Source: Adiantum capillus-veneris (taxonomy: Eukaryota > Streptophyta > Polypodiopsida > Polypodiales > Pteridaceae). Taken from it: 64,000 bases of DNA. The stretch is taken from NCBI GenBank assembly GCA_014529385.2, contig CM043971.1, positions 57,292,709-57,356,708 on the forward strand. Direction: 5' to 3'. This document shows positions 24,640-35,346 of the stretch, piece after piece (positions within the stretch are counted from its first letter, which is position 1; every line of letters starts with the position of its first letter). Both the position numbers and the translations under genes were made by a program. Under the pieces are notes generated by a model. It was given only the letters and a program-made list of their open reading frames with translations. It did no database searches and was not told the origin of the DNA.

Positions 24640-25007
24640 CCTTGGAAAAGAAGTTTACATGAAAAGCTTGAGTTCCAGAAGCATCTGGTGCCAAAAGCTA
24701 CTGGCCAAAACAACCTAGGGTCTTATTTACAAGCACCTGGCCTTGGAAAAGCAGTTTACATGAAAAGCTTAAGTTCCAGAAGCATCTGGTGCCAAAAGCT
24801 GCTGCCCAAAATAGCCAGCACAATTCACGGATTTTCATACACTTGTCACGTCAACAGCGCGTATCGTGGACGTCTGTTTAGCCAGCCACGTCAGCATTCC
24901 ATACGCATTATTTTTAATGCCTAGGTGTCCCTTTGGCCCCTCAGCAGTTGTCTATAAGTTTAAAACAAATTATTAGGTAGTCAAACCACGTCATCAGTTT
25001 GTGACAT
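24640..25007 (-). repeat. LTR fragment of the A/D/J type with an internal duplication
   Basis: It ends at 25007 with a TGTCACAAACTGATGACGTG start on the minus strand, as in the LTRs of B and J. A segment with TTTACATGAAAAGCTT is repeated (24640-24716 and 24741-24816, period about 101). It lies within the body of E. Confidence 0.55.
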
Positions 25008-25701
25008 GAACACATTGTACATAAACAATCGTGCCATCTTGTCAGATTTTATCTTCTTCCTGACAGGAATAAAATTTGCTTACTGAACCTGTAAATAATG
25101 GTCCATATACCATCGTTCCCTATCACCGTTCTTGGAAGATCACAGATAAAATCCATAGCAAGATTCTGCTCTCATAAGCTACCATCCGACCATCTTGCAT
25201 TAGCACTGCCCCAATACTAATGCCACACGTATCACACTAGACCACAAATCACGTCCTGAGGTCTGGTAAGACAATTAATGGATCCGAAGTCATCTTTTCC
25301 TTTAAGAGATTAAAAGCTGAAATCTCTTTTGTGTCCACTTGAATGTGACCTCTTTCTTTTGTAGAGCATGAAGGGGTGAAGCAATCTCGGCAAAGTTCCT
25401 ATTAAACCTTCTGTACTAAGAGCATAGCCCAAGAAGCTACGGACATCATGCACAGTCTTCAAATCTACCCATGTCTTGATTGCTTCAACCTTGGCAAGAT
25501 CCATTCGGACACCATCCTTTGACACTATGTGGCCAAGAAAGTGAATCTCTTCCAAGAAGAACTCCATTTTCTTAGGATTAACAAGCAACTTTTGACTGCG
25601 TAGCTCTTCGAAAACAATGGTCAAGTGACGCCTATGCTCTTCTTCATTCTTTGAATAGACTATCATGTCATCAAAGAATGTGCCAACTAACCCTGTATGG
25701 A

Positions 25702-26829
25702 TGTCACGTGACACATCCAACTCTATGTGTCCGTGGACAAGCTACAGCACGACAAGGGTTCAGTCAGTCCAGTCAGTCTAGATTAGAAGTGATCTGGCAC
25801 TTTTGTGAGTCTATTCGTACCCGTGCATGCCGAGTCACTTAGTGTAGATGCATATCCTCTGGTTGCACACAGCATGATCATAAGCATTCCCATCGGAATC
25901 CATCCAAATCCTTCAGGGGAATTTTCCAGTGCATTTAGCCTATTTTCCTATTTTTGACATTTTCACTTATTATTTTTAAGTGACTTTTATTGGAAAGTAG
26001 GTAGGGAAAATTGAGTAAGATTGTATATAAGCAAACCTAGACTAGCACTAAATGGCAGAAGAGGCAATGGGAGCCAAGCTCAGCAGGCAACTTCTCAACA
26101 AGACCTTGGCGGTTTTCCCCACCAAGCAAGAAGAATCAACCCTCGCGTTTTCTCATCAGCAGATCACCGCATCACCAGAAGAAGTTCCAGACACAGCTAG
26201 CGTTTTTGACATCAGCAGCCCTAGCGTGTTTGAAGATCTCCGCATTTGCAGATTTCAGCCTTCGCCGATTTTCAGCAGTAAAAGAGTAGCAGATTCAGCA
26301 GGAAAGACCATCAGTTTTCAGCTAAAAGAAACCTCAGTTTCCAGCCCTAAACCTGCAGATTTTCAGCGACAAAGACCCACAGAAACAGCCCCCAAAATCA
26401 TCGTTTTTGGACTTGCAGCAGATTTCAGCCCATAGCGTTTTTGGACAACAGTAGCAAGATTGCAGATTTCAGCCCTTAGGTCGACCTCGTCATCTCCGTC
26501 GTCGTCGTCAACATAGCCTAGGCTTGCATCACTCACATGCATTCAGTTTGTACCAGTTTGTGCAATCATAAGTAGACCACTCTCGCCGACGAGAGTGGGG
26601 CCTTCGGCGAAGGGTTTTACGTCTCTGGTGTCGTATCTCTCTTCTCTCTCTATATCTCAGTCTCATACACCTTCACGCACACTGTCCATTCACTTTGTTT
26701 GTGTCCATTGCACTCTCTCAGTAAAGGAACGGAAGGCTCTCCCTTCCATAAGAACAAAAGGAACCTTGAGCACAGTTCGGAGCACTCATCTTGAGCAAAG
26801 CGCAAACATTCATTCCGCTGCACCTAACA
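25702..26829 (+). repeat. Element G, 5' LTR
   Basis: It begins TGTCACGTGACACATCC and has a TATA box, TATATAA, at 26024-26030, then a stretch dense in TTTTCAGC-type words (26150-26480) and a CT-rich end. It ends CCTAACA before the primer-binding site. Confidence 0.85.
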
Positions 26830-27285
26830 TTGGTATTAGAGCTTTGGCAGTGTTCTGTATCACTCAAGAAAAGAACCACAAGAATCACAAGAAAAAAAAT
26901 TTTGCTTGTTGAGGTCGCACGAACGCAAGTTCACTTGGGCGTGTCGATTCCTAATCGTGTTTTTGAAGAGTGACAGGAAGCCCAAGAAAGAAGGGCTTGT
27001 CCAGCCTAGCCTCCCGTTGTGTCTCTTTCCACTCATTGAGAGCGGACCGTGCACTTAGCGGCCGGCCAATCGACGTGAGGTGGGAAAAAGCAACCTTGGT
27101 GTGAGCGCAAGGCCGCCAAGGGGTGCGTCCGCGGAAAGGAGTAGAACTCGGGTGAAGAGAAGATCCTTCTCAAACACGGTTTGCAAGCGAAAGAAAACCT
27201 CAAGAACCCAAGAACCAAAACCCGCAAGAACCCAAGTTCCTCGTGAACTTAAGAACCCAAGACCACAAGAACCCACGACTTCAGA

Positions 27286-27996
27286 ATGGTCATCACTCGA
27301 AGCGGAATGGATACTTCGCTTAGAGGTGATGAGCATGAGAGAGGCGAAGAAGAATTTTCCCCACCAGGAGGTTTCTCCGACCCTCCCCCTTCCCCATCTA
27401 CGTCAAGAATTGCACTAACTCCTGTGGAGGCTTTAGACCAGATGTTTCTGGAAAGAAATTTAGAGCGCGAAGCAAGAAATGCAGAAAGAATTGCACAAAT
27501 GAAACGTAGACATGCAGAAAGAAAAGCAGAAATGGATCACAGGCACGCAGAAGACAAAGAAGAAAGAGAAGCAGAAAGAAATGCAAGACAAGAACAGAGC
27601 GAGCGACACATGCAAGAGTTCTTGCGACTCCTTTCTCAAGTTTCGGCACAGATGCAAGAGATTCAGGAGACGGAGACTCTCTCAGTATCTTCTTCTCCAA
27701 AGTATGACACACAGGATTTGCATGATTATGAGAAGCATGATGAATTGAATGATGATGATAAGCATGATGATTTGAATGATGATTTGATTGACAATGATAA
27801 GCATGATGATTTGGATTATAAAGATGAGCATGATGATTTGATTGACAATGATAAGCGTGATGATTTGGATGATAAAGATGAGCATGATGATTTGAATAAT
27901 AATGATGAGCATGATGATTTGCATGATCAAGATGTGATTACTCACAAGCAAGAGGATTTTCATGACGATGATGTGATTAGTGGATGCTTTTTCTAG
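27286..27996 (+). CDS. Element G body ORF: coiled coil plus acidic repeats
   Basis: This 236-aa frame has an N-terminal Pro-rich part, a Glu/Arg/Gln-rich predicted coiled coil (about residues 55-125, with repeated RHAERKAEMD-like heptads) and a C-terminal array of acidic units built on HDDL-DNDK/HDDLDDKDE (about residues 155-225). No zinc knuckle or enzyme motif is seen. The position after the primer-binding site suggests a gag-like role, but no family is recognised. It belongs to a fossil LTR element, and expression is unknown. Confidence 0.5.
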   Translation: MVITRSGMDTSLRGDEHERGEEEFSPPGGFSDPPPSPSTSRIALTPVEALDQMFLERNLEREARNAERIAQMKRRHAERKAEMDHRHAEDKEEREAERNARQEQSERHMQEFLRLLSQVSAQMQEIQETETLSVSSSPKYDTQDLHDYEKHDELNDDDKHDDLNDDLIDNDKHDDLDYKDEHDDLIDNDKRDDLDDKDEHDDLNNNDEHDDLHDQDVITHKQEDFHDDDVISGCFF

Positions 27997-28462
27997 CGAA
28001 GCTAACCTCGTTGCAAAGTCGGTCAATCACGAAGGATCGATCTTGGCTCTCGAGCCGAGGTCCAAAGAACCCCCTCAAGAAGAAGCGATCTTGGCTCTCG
28101 AGCCTAGGTCCAAAGAACCCTCGCAGGAAGTATTATGTGTTCGCATGATTGATACGCACGCATTGCTCAAGTGTTTCATTCGTGATCGTTTCCTATATTT
28201 TAGTCAACATCTTTATGTGATCCCTTTTTCTAGGCATGACATATTGTACGTTGAGCACGTTTCACTCATAGATGAGCACGAATGTATGCGGATTTTTCAT
28301 GAAAAGCTGAAAAGTATGCATTCAAGGAAGTCACATTTCAGGTCTCTTCCTTGGCACGACACAGTTTTAGAAAGAGCACATGAAAGTATGAGCACCAAGC
28401 ATGGGCATTTCCATTGTGAATTGCCACAGTTGATTGCTATAGATCATAAGAGAAAGATTTGA
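27980..28462 (+). CDS. Element G second body ORF, function unknown
   Basis: This 160-aa frame overlaps the end of the preceding one in another frame. It begins with a duplicated ILALEPRSKEP unit and continues with a His-rich part lacking known motifs. No protease, RT or integrase signature is present. It may be part of the element's own protein or merely non-coding body. Confidence 0.3.
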   Translation: MDAFSSEANLVAKSVNHEGSILALEPRSKEPPQEEAILALEPRSKEPSQEVLCVRMIDTHALLKCFIRDRFLYFSQHLYVIPFSRHDILYVEHVSLIDEHECMRIFHEKLKSMHSRKSHFRSLPWHDTVLERAHESMSTKHGHFHCELPQLIAIDHKRKI

Positions 28463-28878
28463 TCTCATTGTTTTCGTGTGTGTGGTGAACGGTTTGGCAC
28501 TCCGTCTCTTTGTTCAGCTACATTGCATGCACAGTCTTTGAGAAAGACGATATTTTTTCCACTCACTTTACATGGAATAGGTATGTTCATGTTTTTGTGT
28601 TGGAAGTGGTTTCAGGAATTTTCAGTCACGGAGATTCTTGAAGAAGATGGACCTACGTCCATAGACAAAGTTGAAGCATTGAAGGAGACTCAGAGACTCT
28701 GTCGCTTTCGGCGCGGCCCAAAGAAGCAAGCGTTGCAGACCTTTATGAAGTTCAAGTACCGCACGACCCACACATCAGAGTGGGCCGGCGGAGAGTCCCC
28801 AGGATTCCGAATGCTATTGGCGATCTCCCTCTACGCCATACAGTTCGGTAACAGTACCTCACTTTGAAAACAAGGGGA

Positions 28879-30108
28879 TGTCACGTGACACATCCAACCC
28901 TATGTGTCCGTGGACAAGCTACAGCACGACAAGAGTTCAGTCAGTCCAGTCAGTCTAGATTAGAAGTGATCTGGCACTTTTGTGAGTCTATTCGTAGACC
29001 GTGCATGCCCACTCACTTAGTGTAGATGCATATCCTCTGGTTGCACACAGCATGATCATAAGCATTCCCATCAGAATCCATCAAAATCCTTCAGGGGAAT
29101 TTTCTAGTGCATTTAGCCTATTTTCCCTATTTTTGACATTTTTCACTTATTATTTTTAAGTGACTTTTGTTGGAAAGTAGGTAGGGCAAATTGAGTAAGT
29201 TTGTATATAAGCAAACCTAGACTAAATGGCAGAAGAGGCAACAGGAGCCAAGCTCAGCAGGCAACTTCTCAACAAGACCTTGGCGGTTTCCCCCACCAAG
29301 CAAGAAGAATCAACCCTAGCGTTTTCTCATCAGCAGATCACCGCGACGGAAGACCCCAGCACTTAGCGTTTTGCATCAGGTAGCCATCGCCAACAAGTTC
29401 AACCACTAGCGTTTTGCATCAGCCTTCATCGCTAGAAGAAGTTCCAGACACAGCTAGCGTTTTTTACATCAACAACCCTAGCGTTTTTGAAGATCTCCGC
29501 ATTTGTAGATTTCAGCCTTCGCCGATTTTCAGCAGTAAAAGAGTAGCAGATTCAGCAGGAAAGACCATCAGTTTTCAGCCAAAAGAAACCTCAGTTTTCT
29601 GCCCTAAACATGCAAATTTTCAGCAACAAAGACCCACAGAAACAGCCCCCAAAATCAGCGTTTTTGGACCTGCAGCAGATTTCAGCCCATAGGCTTTTTG
29701 GACAGCAGTAGCAAGATTGCAGATTTCAGCCCTTAGGTCGACCTCGTCATCTCCGTTGTCATCGTCGACATAGCCTAGACTTGCATCAGTCACATGCATT
29801 CAGTGTGTACCAATTTGTGCAATCATAAGTAGACCACTCTCGCCGACAAGAGTAGGGCCTTCGGAGGAGGGTTTTACAACGTCTCTGGTGTCGTATCTCG
29901 CTTCTCTCTCTATCTCTGTCTCAATACACCTTCACGCATAGTGTCCATTCACTTTGTTTAGTATCCATTCACTTTGTTTGTGTCCATTGCACTCTCTCAG
30001 TAAAGGAACGGAAGGCTCTCCCTTCCATAAGAACAAAAGGAACCTTGAGCACAGTTCGGAGCACTCATCTTGAGCAAAGCGCAAACATTCATTCCGCTGC
30101 ACCTAACA
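28879..30108 (+). repeat. Element G, 3' LTR
   Basis: It matches the 5' LTR throughout (about 3% substitutions by eye) but is about 100 bp longer. Both LTRs share the TATA box, the TTTTCAGC-rich stretch and the CCTAACA end. Confidence 0.85.
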
Positions 30109-30757
30109 ACGGAGGCCTATTTTGTGGGCTACAACCTAGCACCAAATCTATCGCATGATCCTCGGGCCTCTCCGACAGCAACCGAGATGGTAATGAGTCA
30201 GAAAAACAGTCATTAAACTCTTGCAAAAATGATGACCTTTCTTTATCTAGCATGAGAAAAATTTGACAGACAATTATCTGAAACATCACGTGCAAAAATC
30301 AAGTACGCAAAAAGATGATTCTTAATTACAGCAGTGATAGTTGAAGCAGATACAATAGGGACACACTCCCCTTTAAGCTTTACATCAAGGATGTGAGTTT
30401 TGCCCCTATGCTGAAGAGTGATCTTCTTGTTGAAGACTCCTCGTACACGGAACATCCACGGGATTCCACCACCGAGCACCCATACCTTTCATCTTCACCC
30501 GCAATGTTTTCACGACAGGACTATTCAAATGGTAGTACTTACTCGCAAGGCAAAGTCAGCATCAAGGCTCGTATTCTGCCACAATAGTAAGGCTACCTAG
30601 TAACTCGGTTGGTCGGTGGTTACATCGCAACAGCACCTACATCCGCAGTATCCACAAGTTTGGAGGAGTTTCAGCGTCCACAAGCATCATAAGCATTTAG
30701 CAGCAGAAGTATAGATAGAAGTGCGGCAATTGTGCCTTAGCTTTAACAAGGGGGGGA

Positions 30758-31851
30758 TGTCACGTGCACACTGCACTTCTATCCTGACACCCTTGTGAGC
30801 CTCTGGACGTGCATGTCCATGCCAGTCATGGTTGCATACCCTCACTCGCACAGTTAAGTCACTTAAGCATATAGGCATATGAACAGTCACTTAAGTCATT
30901 TATTAATAAGTGACTTTGACATGACATTTATTAAAAGTAGATAGGGCAAATGGCTAAAAGACCTATAAAAGAAGTCGTTTGGGCGCTAGAGAAGGCAGAA
31001 GAGGCAGAGGTACCCAACAGTTCCAGCATTTTTCCATCAGCCTCTGGTATTTTTCAGCCACCAGCCTCAGCGTTTTCAGCATACAGCCCTAGGCTCGTCA
31101 CGCATCGCGGTCCTCGCCTCAGATCTTCAGCGATTTCAGTTTTCAGCCCATCGTCGTCCCCGGCGATAGCAGATCAGCCCACAGCCTCCTCCTCCTCCTC
31201 CTCCTCCTCCTCCTCCTCCTCCTCCTCCTCGTCATCGTCGCAATACCCTCAGCGTTTTCAGTTTTCAGCCCATCGTTGTCCCCGGCAATAGCAGATCAGC
31301 CCACAACCGCCTCCTCCTCCTCGTCGCGATACCCTCAGCATTTTCAATTTTCAGCCCATAGCCTCTTCAGCGATTTCAATTTTCAACCCATCACCGTCCC
31401 CAGCAATAGCACATCAGCCCACAACGTCGTCATCGTCATTGTCATCGTCGTCGTCGTCATCGCAATATCAAGTATCTCTAGCAACACCCCTTAGCACCTC
31501 AATAGCACCTTCAGAACCCGCAATGTCAAGCACCAAGTACCCGCAGTACCCTTCAATATCTCAAAAGTACCAAGCATCTGCATCAAGTACCCATTAGCAT
31601 CTCAGCATTTAGCATCATTGTATCAGCATTTGTGCAAGTAATAAAGCAAGTACTTGCTCTGGCAACAGAGCAAGGGGGCCCTTGAGGGTGGTTGGGACCC
31701 GACATGCGGTGTCGTCTCTCTTTTCTCTCTCTGTGCGTCTCTCTCCTCATTCAGTTTAGTTCAGTTCTTACAAGTGAAGTAAGGTAACCTTCTGTTTGTG
31801 CGGAGTACTAGATCCGAGCTAAATCCTTAAACACTTCTGCTGCACTTGACA
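30758..31851 (+). repeat. Element H, first LTR with TCC/TCG microsatellites
   Basis: It begins TGTCACGTGCACACTGC after a G-rich polypurine tract. It contains a CCTATAAAAG TATA box near 30960, repeated TTTTCAGCC words and TCC/TCG trinucleotide arrays (31185-31240 and 31430-31460), which create the Ser-run reading frame seen here. Confidence 0.8.
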
Positions 31852-32483
31852 TTGGTATCAAAGCTCTGTGCAAGCTTCGGCTTCAGGAACTCAAGGCAAG
31901 AACCCCAAGTACCCAAGCACAACCAAGAACTCAAAGAACCTCGCTTAGCCTTTTATTCCTCAAAGAAGCTTCGAACCCCGATCCCAGACTTAATAGCCTC
32001 ATTCCATCGCGCATCGCGTGCGCTCCAATCTTCATCACAAGTCTTTGAACAAAAATAGACATCGGATACACGAAAATCCAGATCTTGAGTACCAAGATCT
32101 ACTTGCCTCCTATGCGGATATGGCAAGAGTTTGAGAAAGGATCCTAACCCTCTTTTGCATTCGCATTTGCATGTAGCGTGCATCCACTTCAGTCGACAAG
32201 CAACCCTTGGAAATACCTCCAAGCATCCTTAACTTTCCACTTCACCCGCAATGTTTTCACGACGGGACTACTGGAATGGTATTACTTTCTCACAAGGCAA
32301 AGTCAACATCAAGGCTGGTATTCTGTGACATTAGTAAGGCTACCTATTGGTATTACATCGCAACAGTACCTACATCCGCAGTATCCACAAGTTTGGAGGA
32401 GTTTCATCCGTTTATGCATCCACAAGCATTAGAAGTATAGATAGAAGTGCGGCAATTGTGCCTCACCTTAAACAATGGGGGGG

Positions 32484-33658
32484 TGTCACGTGCGCACTGC
32501 ACTTGCGCCACGGGACAAGCTTCTGCTACAGTCTAGCGTCAGTCTTAGCTTAGGACCTAGCCTAACACCCTTGTCAGTCTCTAGCGGGACATGCATGTCC
32601 AGGCCGATCATAGTTGCATACCCTCACTTGCACAGTTAACTCACTTAAGCATATGGGCATATGAACAGTCACTTAAGTCATTTATTAAAAGTGACTTTGA
32701 CATGACATTTATTAAAAGTAGGTAGGGAAAATGGCTAAAAGACCTATTAAAAGAAGCCCTAGAAGGTATAAGAGGCAGAGGAAGAAGCAGTACCCGAAGC
32801 GGCACCTCTTCTCAGCAATACCCAGCAGTTCCAGCGTTTTCCTATCAGCCCTTTGGCGTTTTTCAGCCACCAGCCCCGGTGTTTTCAGCATACAGCCCTA
32901 GCCTCCGCGCACATCGTGGTCCTCGCATCAGATCTTCAACGTTTTCAGTTTTCAGCCCATCAACGTCCCCGGCGATAGAAAATCAGCCCACAGCCTCGTC
33001 GTCGTCGTCGTTATCACAGTACCCTCAACGTTTTCAGTTTTCGACCCATAGCCTCTTTAGCGTTTTAGTTTTCAGCTCCTCGCTTCCCCGGCGATAGCAG
33101 ATCAGCCCACAGCCTCGTCATCGTCGTCATCGTTGTCGTTGTAGTACCCTGAGTGTTTTCAGTTTTCAACCCATAGCTTGTTCAGCAATTTCAGTTTTCA
33201 GCCCATCGCCGCCCTGGCGACAGCAGATCATCCCACAACGTCATTGTCGTCATCGTCGCCTCAGTAACAAGTATCTCTAGCAGCACCCCTTAGCACCTCA
33301 GAAGCACCTTCAGTACCCAGCAGTACCAAGCACCAAGTACCCGCAATACCCTTAAGTATCTTAGTAGTACCAAGCATCTGCATCAAGTACCGATTAGCAT
33401 CTCAGCATTTAGCATCAATGTGTCAGCATTTGTGCAAGTAATAAAGCAAGTACTTGCTCTGGCAACATAGCAAGGGAGTCCTTGAGGGTGGTTGGGAGTC
33501 GGGACCCGACATGCGGTGTCGTCTCTCTTTTCTCTCACTCTGCATCTCTCTCTTTCAATTATTTCAGTTCAGTCTTTCAAGTGAAGTAAAGTAACCTTGT
33601 GTTTGTGCGGAGTACTAGATTCAAGCTAAATCCTTAAACACTTCCACTGCACCTGACA
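32484..33658 (+). repeat. Element H, second LTR
   Basis: It matches the first LTR over its length, with different trinucleotide array lengths, and ends CCTGACA at 33658. Confidence 0.8.
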
Positions 33659-34281
33659 TATGTCACATGCGAGAGTGGGATACCACATTATGAAGAAAGA
33701 ACTCGTATTTACCAAAATTTACGCTCCCTCTCAGAAGAGATACCCAAGTTCACAATCCTCTGCCAAGATACCCCACAACCGCGAGCTAGTACGATCTCCA
33801 ACACTTTGTCAGCTGACTCCTACAGAGATAGCACAATACCCATCAAAAGGAAGGTGTTACAAATGTGGCCTTCATCGCAATGTTTCCTGGGCTTGTCTGG
33901 CAAACCCCAATAACAAAAGATCACTCCCATATGAAAGGACAGAAAACAAGAAACCTAGACCATCAGTTGGATTGATTTTTTATTTGATAGGTGTTCCTAC
34001 TGTAAACACATCCAATGAACCATGCAAAGCTATGGGAAAAGTTAAAGATCAAGATTCCCTTATCCTCTTTAATTCAGGCTCCATGCAAAATTTTATCTCC
34101 CCAGAATTAGCTGCAAGATTAGGCATTGAGGAATATGCCAAGAGGACATAGATTGAAGCACAAATGACCAATGAGACTTATACATCATCCACACCATTGA
34201 TTGGGTCACTTTAACTCCAAGTTCAAACATTTGCAGTGTAGTTACACCTCCAATGCTTCGCCATTCTATACAGCTAGTGAT
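33659..34281 (+). pseudogene. Ty3/gypsy gag-protease fragment
   Basis: A 163-aa frame contains a CCHC-like zinc knuckle (CYKCGLHRNVSWAC) and a protease-like stretch (LILFNSGSMQNFISPELAA). The orientation is opposite to E and the same as element I. It is a fossil scrap cut off by the copia LTR at 34282. Confidence 0.7.
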
Positions 34282-34613
34282 TGTCCCGGGTTGGCCACCT
34301 ATTGCACATCACGTAGGTTGCACGGGACGGGCACTTTAGCACATGTCCGGCCGGTCATTTTTTAGCCTGGCTGGATGCACACATATTTTAGCCATTTTAT
34401 GGGCTTTTATATTTTTGACCCAGTTCTTTTTTGGCCTACCTCAACCCAACATCCTATAAAGGAGTGCTTGGGGTTTTGTAGTCATTCATTGTGTATTGAG
34501 AGCATTATTTGTAGAGCATCTGTGCCTCTAGCGTTTTCTCTCTCTCTCTCTCTCTCTCTCTCCGGTGTTTTCGGCGCGCGTAGCTCTCACCCTCTCCGTT
34601 GCTCACTCTCACA
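34282..34613 (+). repeat. Copia 5' LTR (332 bp)
   Basis: The ends are TG...CA, with a TATA box at about 34451 and a CT microsatellite at about 34530-34562. It is followed directly by a TGGTATCAG primer-binding site. Confidence 0.75.
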
Positions 34614-35346
34614 TGGTATCAGTCGCTAGCACTTGAGGACATCGGCGATCTCCTTCCTGAGGCCTAGTGCTAGCAATTCTACAACTTTTCATCGCGAAAC
34701 TTGCAAATTTTCAGCCTAGCGTTTTTCAGCTTAGTGGTGTTTTTTGGACCAGCAACCTTTTTGCAGTAGAGGCCAGCGTTTTTTGCTTTGCAATCTGCGA
34801 TCTGCTTCTCCCCTTCTTGGCACCCCCTCCTTGCTGAAAATCGCACCAACCAGCAGTAGATCATCCCTGCGTTTTCCAAGGCCAGCAAGCCCTTCGTTTT
34901 TTGACTTGTGCTGCGTTTTCAGCGAAGCTGAGCATTGGCACCTACGGGAGTGGCCAATAACTGCCCGGAGACTCTTCCATTGCCTGGCACAAGCGGATCT
35001 TTTCCGTCAGGTATCTGCACCAAAATTGACCCCTCTCAGCATTGTTAACTTGCTGTTTTTCCTTTGTTTTCAGCCCACGGCTGCGAACTGCGAGAATCCC
35101 TTCATCTGAACCTCTGCAATGCTCTCGTGCTGATCGGTGACGTACAGGCACGCTGAATTCTCTGTTTCAGCAGCGTTTTCAGCCCCTTTGCAGGTGTTTT
35201 TTTTTACAGACAGCAAGCTGATTTTTTTTTGCGTTTTGTGTGGTCGATTACTCCCTTGCTCGTCAAGACACCATCCGGTGGTTGTCTGAGTGGTTATCTT
35301 GGCCTACTACAGCATTTACCTTTGGGATATTCTTTGAGCACGCGAC

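Larger units (their letters stand above)
25702..30108 (+). mobile_element. Element G: LTR element with long LTRs and no visible pol
   Basis: The 5' LTR is at 25702-26829 and the 3' LTR at 28879-30108 (TGTCACGTGACAC to CCTAACA). The primer-binding site TTGGTATTAGAGC starts at 26830 and the polypurine tract AAAACAAGGGGA is at 28867-28878. The flanks ATGGA (25697-25701) and ACGGA (30109-30113) look like a target duplication with one difference. The 2-kb body encodes only a gag-like coiled-coil and acidic-repeat protein plus an unknown frame, so it probably relied on another element. The LTRs differ by about 3% plus some length changes, so it is younger than A. It lies inside E's pol. Confidence 0.8.
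16589..30490 (-). mobile_element. Element E: Ty3/gypsy chromovirus fossil hosting A and G
   Basis: This is a minus-strand gypsy copy spread across 14 kb because other elements landed in it. Its 3' LTR runs from 23071 down to 22014 and resumes at 16851-16589 on the far side of element A. The polypurine tract abuts the LTR at about 23072-23085. Chromodomain and integrase-end sequences lie at 23657-24106, integrase pieces to about 24600, RNase H and RT pieces at about 25008-25701, and protease/RT-start pieces at 30109-30480. Protein and non-coding 3' sequence match element C, so it is the same family. It is badly broken in several places. No 5' LTR is present in the window. Confidence 0.8.
30495..33658 (+). 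mobile_element. Element H: short-bodied LTR element in an LTR-body-LTR array
   Basis: LTRs lie at 30758-31851 and 32484-33658 (TGTCACGTGC...; ends CTTGACA and CCTGACA). They enclose a 632-bp body that starts with a TTGGTATCAAAGC primer-binding site and ends in a polypurine tract. The body's 3' half occurs again at 30495-30757, before the first LTR. The order is therefore partial body, LTR, body, LTR, as expected from unequal exchange between element copies. The body encodes no gag or pol, so this is a non-autonomous (TRIM/LARD-like) family. The LTR ends and layout resemble element G. It looks incomplete at its left side. Confidence 0.75.

Noticed and set aside
26052-26435. 127-aa frame inside the G LTR, partly kept in the other LTR
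   Set aside because: Its ATG is only about 22 bp after the TATA box, so it would fall at the transcription start. The repeated TTTTCAGC words explain the open frame better than selection for protein.
27720-27970. CRISPR-like array
   Set aside because: The repeats are contiguous, diverged coding units without unique spacers, in a plant nuclear context.
27398-28026. Ile/Met-rich frames opposite the G body frame
   Set aside because: They are antisense shadows of the acidic GAT/GAC repeat.
30950-31291. Ser-run frame in the H LTR
   Set aside because: It comes from TCC/TCG arrays, and its ATG lies before or at the TATA box.
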